Below are positions 57,262-63,274 of a stretch of 63,274 bases of DNA, piece by piece. This DNA comes from Hypholoma sublateritium FD-334 SS-4 (lineage: Eukaryota > Basidiomycota > Agaricomycetes > Agaricales > Strophariaceae). The translations under genes and the position numbers were made by a program. Position 1 is the first letter of the stretch; each line of letters begins with the position of its first letter. The notes under the pieces are model-generated. The model was not told where the DNA came from. It made no database searches and saw only the letters and a list, made by a program, of their open reading frames with translations. The stretch lies in NCBI GenBank assembly GCA_000827495.1, contig KN817656.1, forward strand, positions 21,851 through 85,124, given 5' to 3'.

Positions 57262-60200
57262 ATCAAGGCGCGCCCTCTCCGTCTGACCAAAACTGTACTA
57301 CTATGAATCCAAATCAAATGAGCAAAAATTCTGATCCAAAAGACGCACCTAAACCCGTAAAGACGACGATTGAAAAGGTGGAGGAGGAACAGATGAATGG
57401 ACGAAAGACGAACGAAGAGAAAATGCCACCGCTCTCCGAATCCGGTAATTTTCAGGCAACGTCGAATGATGCCAAGTTATCCACGGAAGCAAATTTGCAC
57501 CCGCCGTCCAAGGAGGGACGTTTTCTCGACAGACTGAAGGAGGTGAAGAAACACGCAATTGAGAGGCTGAGGAGGTGGACGGTGGAAGAGAGGAGAGATG
57601 AAGTGACAGCGACCTTGCTGCAGTCCTTGTTGACCGCGTCACATGACCAGGCCGTACACACTCTGCGCGACTTAAAACACCCCCGCCACATTATCAAAAG
57701 ACTAGGAAATCGACTATCCCTACGTCTTGATATCACTTTCCAAACGACCGACACTAACTCTGTCTTTGACAACGACGGACTGTTGGACTGCGGCGCCACA
57801 GGACTTTATGTCAGCCCTGAATTCGTACGCACACACGATTTAAATGTCGAAAAACTCGCGCACCCTATCCCTGTTTATAATGCCGACAAATCACCCAATA
57901 AACTCGGCCCAATCCGCGAAGTCGTAACCCTTCGTATCAAAATTCATGATCATGTGGAAACGACGACCTTTGCGATTACAGACACGGGCAATGACGATGT
58001 CATCATCGGATACTCTTGGCTAAAGCGGCACAACCCCAGCGTGGACTGGAAATCAGGCAAAATCGTTTTCAATCGATGCCCAAGCCAATGTGGCATGCCC
58101 CAAGAATGGAATAGCGAGGACGACGAGTTTATCCGTGGCATTGAACACACAGACGACGATGTGGAGATGACAGACGATGTTGGAGATTACGAGGGAGGAG
58201 AACGAGAGACGCTTGAGGAGGGGGAGAGATTGATGATGCTTCCGGACAGCATAGACCATTTAATCCGCGCAAAAACTACGTTTTCGCAACAGATCGCCGA
58301 GAAAGAAGCGAAACGACTAAATGCGCGAAAAAGGGAAGTCTCTAATATCCCCGACCGTTATGTGAAGGACTTTGGGCCTATCTTCGAGAAGGAGGAGTTT
58401 GACGAGCTGCCGCCAAGGAGGGTGTGGGACCACGCCATTGAACTTAACGAGAACAGTACGCCATTCACGAGCAAAATCTACCCGCTCAGTAAAGACGAGC
58501 AACGGGAATTAGACGCTTTCATTGAGGAGCATCTACGGTCTGGACGAATTCGCCCTTCGAAAAGCCCTATCGCGTCGCCATTCTTCTTTGTCAAGAAAAA
58601 GGATGGAAAATTACGGCCGGTCCAGGACTACCGTCGACTGAATGCCATGACCATTAAAAATTGATATCCACTACCACTCATCTCAGAGGTTATCGACAAG
58701 CTCAGTGGTGCGCGATACTTCACGAAATTCGACATACGCTGGGGCTACAACAATGTGCGCATCAAAGAAGGAGACGAATGGAAGGCGGCGTTTATCACCA
58801 ATCGAGGGCTATTTGAACCATGCGTTATGTTCTTTGGTCTAACAAATTCCCCTGCGACATTCCAAACTATGATGAACGACCTATTTCGAGAGCTCATTGG
58901 CAGAGGTGTGGTAATCGTGTACATGGACGACATCTTAATCTACACAAAAACGCTGGAAGAACACCGGACTGTAACAAACGAGGTGCTGAGGATCCTAAAG
59001 GAGAACAATCTGTCGATGAAACCAGAGAAGTGCGAATGGGAGAAGACGAAAGTGGAATACTTGGGGTTAGTAATCTCGGAGGAGGGAGTGGAAATGGACA
59101 CGGCTAAAGTGGAGGCAGTGAGAGAGTGGCCAAAACCGAAGTGCAAACGTGAACTACAGCAATTCCTTGGCTTTGCGAATTATTACCGTCGATTCATCAG
59201 CCATTTTGCGAACATAGCATGGCCGCTACACCGCCTCACAGGAAATGTACCATGGAATTGGACTAGCCGCGAGAAGGATGCGTTCCATGCATTGAAAAAT
59301 GCGATAACATCGGCACCTGTCCTGAGATTCCCCACCGACAATGACCCGTACCGTGTCGAGGCTGATAGCTCGGGATTTGCTACTGGAGCCACGCTGTCAC
59401 AATGTCAAGAGGAGATTTGGCGCCCAATTGCATTCCTATCAAAGTCGCTGAACAATATCGAACGAAACTATGAAATTCACGACCGAGAAATGCTTGCAAT
59501 CATGCGTGCACTAGACGAATGGAGACATCTACTACAAGGTGCCAAACACCCCATCGAGATCCACAGTGACCACAAAAACCTCGAATACTTCATGACCGCA
59601 AAAAAACTCAATCGACGACAAGCTCGCTGGTCACTTGAACTGTCCGAATTCGACTTCACCCTCACGCACAAAGCAGGTAGCTCCATGGGGAAGGCAGATG
59701 CCTTATCACGTCGACCGGACTTTGAGAAGGGGGAGAATGACAACGAGGATGTTATTTTGATTGAACCTCATCATATATGCCGAACGAACGTAGAGATTGA
59801 GGACGAGGGGATGCGACTAGTGGAGAAGATCAAGATGGAAAAGGAAGTTGAACGAGCTGTAAGGGAGAAGTTGTTGGCGAAGACGAAGGAGTGGCGAGAG
59901 GAAGACGGGCTGATTTTATGGGAGAATCGCATTTATGTCCCCCCAAACCGAGGTCTACGAAAGGACATCATACACCTACACCACGACACGGAAACAACTG
60001 GACATCCGGGCCAATACAAGACAGCAGAGATGGTTTTACGCTCGTACTGGTGGCCACGGATCTACGCGGATGTCAGACAGTACGTCAACAGCTGTGACGT
60101 GTGCCAACGCACCAAATCTATCCGTGCAAAACCCCGAGGCACGCTGGCGCCTAACGCAATCCCCAGCCGCCCGTGGCAATACATCACTGTCGACCTCATC

Positions 60201-61238
60201 ACTGAACTACCAACCAGTCACGGCTACGACTCTATTCTAGTTGTAGTCGATCGATTCTCGAAAATGATTCGTTTGATGCCCACGTACACGACGCTCTCAT
60301 CCGAAGGAGTGGCAAAACTCTTTCGAGACCACGTATGGAAGGATTTCGGTATGCCAGAGATGATGATCTACGATCGAGGAAGCGTCTTTGTATCCAGATT
60401 CATGGAAGCACTCAACCACCTGCTAGGGATACGAGTGAATGCGTCCACTGCTTATCATCCACAGACCGATGGTCAAACCGAGCGAATTAATCAAGAAGTT
60501 GAGCAATACCTCCGCGTGTTTGTTAATTACCACCAAGACGACTGGGCGGACTGGCTATCACTGGCGGAATTCAGCCACAATGACAAGGCGAGTTCGAGTA
60601 CACACTACTCACCATTCTACCTGAACTGGGGACAACACCCGAGGAAAGGAGTTGAGCCGAGGAGAGAGACGCGAGTGGAGGCAGCAACACAATTTGTCGA
60701 GAGAATGGAGAGGATACGAAGAGAGGCGGAGGCGGCGTTAGAACGTACGGCGAGAGATATGAAAACCTTCTATGACAGACACCACCAACTGGCGCCTGAA
60801 TTTCAGGCTGGAGATGAAGTCCTGCTCGAGGGCGAGAATTTGCGAACAAATCGGCCTTCCAAGAAACTTGACCATCGACGTTTTGGCCCATTCAAGGTGG
60901 AAAAACGAGTAGGCGAACGCGCATACCGACTCAAACTACCGGCGACCTGGAGGGTACACCCCGTTTTCCATGTATCAAAACTATTACCATACACGCGCAC
61001 CGACACTACACTACCAAATCCCCCACCACCCGACATTATTGAAGGCGAAGAACACCAAGAAATTGAAGACATTCTGGACGCCCGAACGCGCCGAGGGAAG
61101 CTGCAATACCTTGTCAAATGGCAAGGTTTCCCGATGGAAGAGAATGAATGGCTATCTGAGAAACAACTGCAAAACGCAAAAGACCTACTTGATGAATTCA
61201 AACGTCGACCCCGTACAAGGCGCTTAAGAGGGGGGTAA
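57258..61238 (+). pseudogene. pol: Pol polyprotein of the chromovirus, one in-frame TGA
   Basis: One frame runs 57258-61238 and is broken only by TGA at 58662-58664, within the reverse transcriptase just before YPLPLISEVIDKL. Domains in order: protease with LDCGATG (about 57785), reverse transcriptase (KDGKLRPVQDYRRLNAMT; catalytic YMDD near 58920), RNase H (VEADSSGFATGATLS, EIHSDHKNLEYF, GKADALSR), integrase zinc region (HxxxxxxGH-type, then CDVCQRTK) and catalytic core (ITVDLI, IYDRGSVF, HPQTDGQTERINQEVEQYLR). A GPF/Y module (HRRFGPFKVEKR) and a chromodomain (LQYLVKWQGFPMEENEWLSE) follow. The chromodomain directs integration to marked chromatin. A CGA-to-TGA change would explain the stop. 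Read-through cannot be excluded. Confidence 0.92.
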
Positions 61239-61423
61239 TGTCAGGAAACGTCCTTCCTGACTCGGCTACTATTTCCTTTTCTTACTTCTCATTCATTTAC
61301 CTCATCATTCCGTCATCGTGTCTAAGACAACTCGCTCTATATGTACCAGTAGCCAACAGATGTATCCGTAGACTTTCGCTGGTCAATACTACCGCTTACT
61401 GTTCTCGCATCGCGTCGCTGACA
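61239..61423 (+). repeat. 3' LTR of the chromovirus (185 bp)
   Basis: Same as the 5' LTR. Directly preceded by the pol stop TAA and the polypurine tract. Confidence 0.93.
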
Positions 61424-61428
61424 GAATG

Positions 61429-62528
61429 GGAGATTTGATGAGTGCCTACAGCAACGTGAAGTAGGACAATATACCTACATATATGCAAGCAACATTGAAC
61501 CTACATACAAACGGGCGAAAGAGCGAGGGATCTTGCCGGGCTTTGAATGGGTTCATCGTGGTTGACGGCCAAGGCGCGATGTTTGGTTGCAGCCGTCGCC
61601 ACCAAATATAGACGTTGGACACCGCGGCGGCGGCGGCGAATTGATCACTTGTCCGCGTTACTTATGGCGCGTCCACTGACAAGTGTGGCCTTCGCGCATC
61701 CGAAGACCGCGACCCCTCCGCCGCCGCTCCTGAGTTCCATCGGCCAGGCCGCCACCGATTCAGACGACGTGCTCGCCGGCCGCGATGACCTGCTCTATCG
61801 ACTTGACCCGCATCGCCAAGTGCCGCCGCGCCTCGTTCAAGCTCCCACCCGCGCCCACCTTCGCCGCGCGTCGACGAAGGTGGCCAGCGCCACGGTGCGT
61901 GCACCTTCTCGCACACGCCACGCACCATCATCTCATACGCCATGCACCTCGCTCCCGCAGAAATCGATGCTGCGCTGATCTTGTCCCCTGCGTACAGCAC
62001 CCTAGGTGCCACAAGTACATGGCGCATCTAGCACAACGCCGCTCGAGTTGCCCTGTAGAGACCAGCGTCTGCAGCTTCCATTCTTGAGCGCGTACGGCAC
62101 GGCGCACGCTCATGCTCTGTGCGTGTCTACCCCCGCCGCCGCCGCTGCCGCCACCTTTCACTGATAGGTCCATGTAACATTTCGCTTTGTGTGCTTTTCG
62201 CCACCCCACATCGCCGACATCTCCACCCCAGACACGGACGCTTTCCGCGCCATTCAAGCCAGCGCCCGAATCCTGACGACACCTGTCAAAAGTATATGAC
62301 ATGCACACCTATCCAGCGGCGACGGCGTCTTCTACCCCGGCCCCAAAATACTTGCTAGGACTCGGAGCGACGCGACCGTGAGTGCGCGCATGTGTTAGTG
62401 AATATTATTCCGCATTTATGCCGCCACTTGTCACAGATAAATATCGATAAATTGTCCCACCTGTCCGTACGTCTACCAAGTTCGCACAAACACGTGCTTT
62501 TGACTCGGTATTGAATATGGTTCTTATG
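61429..62528. other. GC-rich flank with coding-like relics
   Basis: The minus strand has a short frame (about 61900-62030) with VLYAGDKISAASI, resembling SPGDEISAAPI at about 49800. A second (about 62170-62230) contains GWRKAHKAKC, which resembles the end of a MYND zinc finger. Neither forms a gene. Confidence 0.35.
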
Positions 62529-62897
62529 CTACACCGCCAAATGTACAATATCTAGAAGTCACGTTTGAAAATTTCATAGGGTGAATATAGCAATGCACGT
62601 GAGTAGGGCCCAGAGCCAGCTATATTTCAGCTGCAAAATTTGATGTCGGATTAGCTAGTCAGCATATGTAAGGACGTGAAAAGTGTGCAGTATAAAGACT
62701 ATTCTCAGTATTTTATCACACGCACTTGTCAGGCTGCAAAAAAGCTATCAGCCAGATGGAAAAATAAATTATAAAACAGGTGTTTTGAGCGTAAAATTAG
62801 GGTGGCATGCGCAACGTTTCCAATATTTTATTGCACGCGCTTATCAGATTGGAAAAAGGCTGTATACCAGCTGCCAAATGAGATGTCGACTTGATGT
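62529..62897 (+). repeat. Dispersed about 375-bp repeat, copy 2
   Basis: Direct copy of 328-706, sharing the start CTACACCGCCAAATGTACA and the end near TGTCGACTTGATGT. It has a 13-bp deletion around 62778 relative to copy 1. Confidence 0.85.
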
Positions 62898-62905
62898 CGA
62901 CTCAG

Positions 62906-63000
62906 GTACACCGCTCAATGTACAACATTTAGAAGTCACGTTTTCTAATTTTATGGGGAATACGTGTCAACGCACATGAATGAGGTATGTAGTCAGCTTT
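62906..63000 (+). repeat. Diverged third copy of the same repeat
   Basis: TACACCGCTCAATGTACAAC followed by TTTAGAAGTCACGTTTT matches the start of copies 1 and 2 with substitutions, immediately after copy 2, so the unit is at least partly tandem. The remaining AT-rich sequence to the window end has no gene. Confidence 0.65.
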
Positions 63001-63274
63001 TGTACACGAATTTCTTTGGCTCAAAGATCAGCCGATTTACATATAAGTTGAAATATGAAGTCTATGTAGTAGTAAATATAATACTTACCTTTTATCTCGT
63101 TCAATTACTAGACACAGAAACATCTGAACCACAGGTGAAATATTTGATGTCCACTTAGCTGGATAGCAGATTCGTACATATGATATTTATGTAGCAGTAA
63201 GTCTGCTCTCCACACCCAATTTCATTCATATATCAGATACAAAACCAGCTCCACAGATGCTGGAATATTTTATG

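Larger units (their letters stand above)
55780..61423 (+). mobile_element. Near-complete Ty3/Gypsy chromovirus
   Basis: A 5,644-bp element with two 185-bp LTRs that I read as identical, TGTCA...TGACA ends, a GAATG target duplication, a self-priming site, gag, and pol with protease, reverse transcriptase, RNase H, integrase and a C-terminal chromodomain. A purine-rich tract (AAGAGGGGGG) precedes the 3' LTR. Identical LTRs indicate a recent insertion. The only lesion I see is one in-frame TGA in pol at 58662-58664. Confidence 0.93.

Noticed and set aside
61239..61438. Short reading frames inside the LTRs
   Set aside because: They occur identically in both LTRs and are non-coding regulatory sequence.
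1..63274. CRISPR array, bacterial operons, rRNA genes, telomeric TTAGGG repeats
   Set aside because: None seen. The tandem arrays have units of about 180-300 bp without spacers, and the genes are intron-rich and eukaryotic.

Overview
The window is nuclear DNA of a filamentous basidiomycete, most likely an Agaricomycete (mushroom-forming fungus). Coding sequences are broken by many 45-60 nt GT-AG introns. The gene families are typical of that group: HET-domain proteins, JmjC-like proteins, basidiomycete-only families of unknown function, a hAT transposase and a Ty3/Gypsy chromovirus. There are no bacterial operons or ribosome-binding sites. The DNA alternates between AT-rich gene or repeat blocks and GC-rich blocks full of broken coding sequence. 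It reads as a repeat-rich accessory region, and it contains Ns and one gap (34203-34317).

Layout. 1-1,640: AT-rich repeats. 2,155-3,039: fragments of two host genes, an RRM protein (+) and the lariat-debranching enzyme DBR1 (-). 3,340-4,070: G-rich minisatellite. 4,993-8,216: a 12-exon hAT transposase. 9,678-12,414: a 5'-truncated MOB-family pseudogene and an F-box-like pseudogene. 13,319-17,467: two minus-strand genes of unknown function. 18,656-32,518: the main gene block, holding a large JmjC-like gene (-), a 14-exon Tnp2-like transposase (+) divergent from it, a probable deaminase-fold gene (+) and a 7-exon gene of unknown function (+). 32,762-35,400: tandem repeats, a perfect 56-bp-arm hairpin, an inverted copy of the window start, the gap, and a satellite. 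35,391-36,990: GC-rich relics. 37,344-41,600: two basidiomycete-family genes. 41,750-45,005: a tandem array, a long-inverted-repeat element, a tRNA-like Pol III unit and a palindromic ATTCC array. 45,006-46,021: an LTR plus gag remnant. 46,187-48,515 and 53,068-55,369: two tandemly duplicated HET genes in a duplicated segment. 55,780-61,423: a near-intact chromovirus with identical 185-bp LTRs and a GAATG target duplication. 62,529-63,000: another copy of the repeat at the window start.

How the parts relate. The JmjC-like and Tnp2-like genes start only about 216 bp apart in opposite directions, and the deaminase-like gene follows co-directionally. A transposase next to genes for nucleic-acid or chromatin-modifying enzymes recalls the fungal KDZ transposons that travel with TET/JBP genes, but the families here differ. 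Whether this is one mobile unit is a hypothesis. I found no convincing terminal inverted repeats around it. The HET duplication is the clearest recent gene-family expansion, and the chromovirus is the clearest recent insertion. Exon boundaries were read by eye. For five genes (hAT, Tnp2-like, 31157-32518, 13319-15993, 16854-17467) the exon lengths sum exactly to whole codons.
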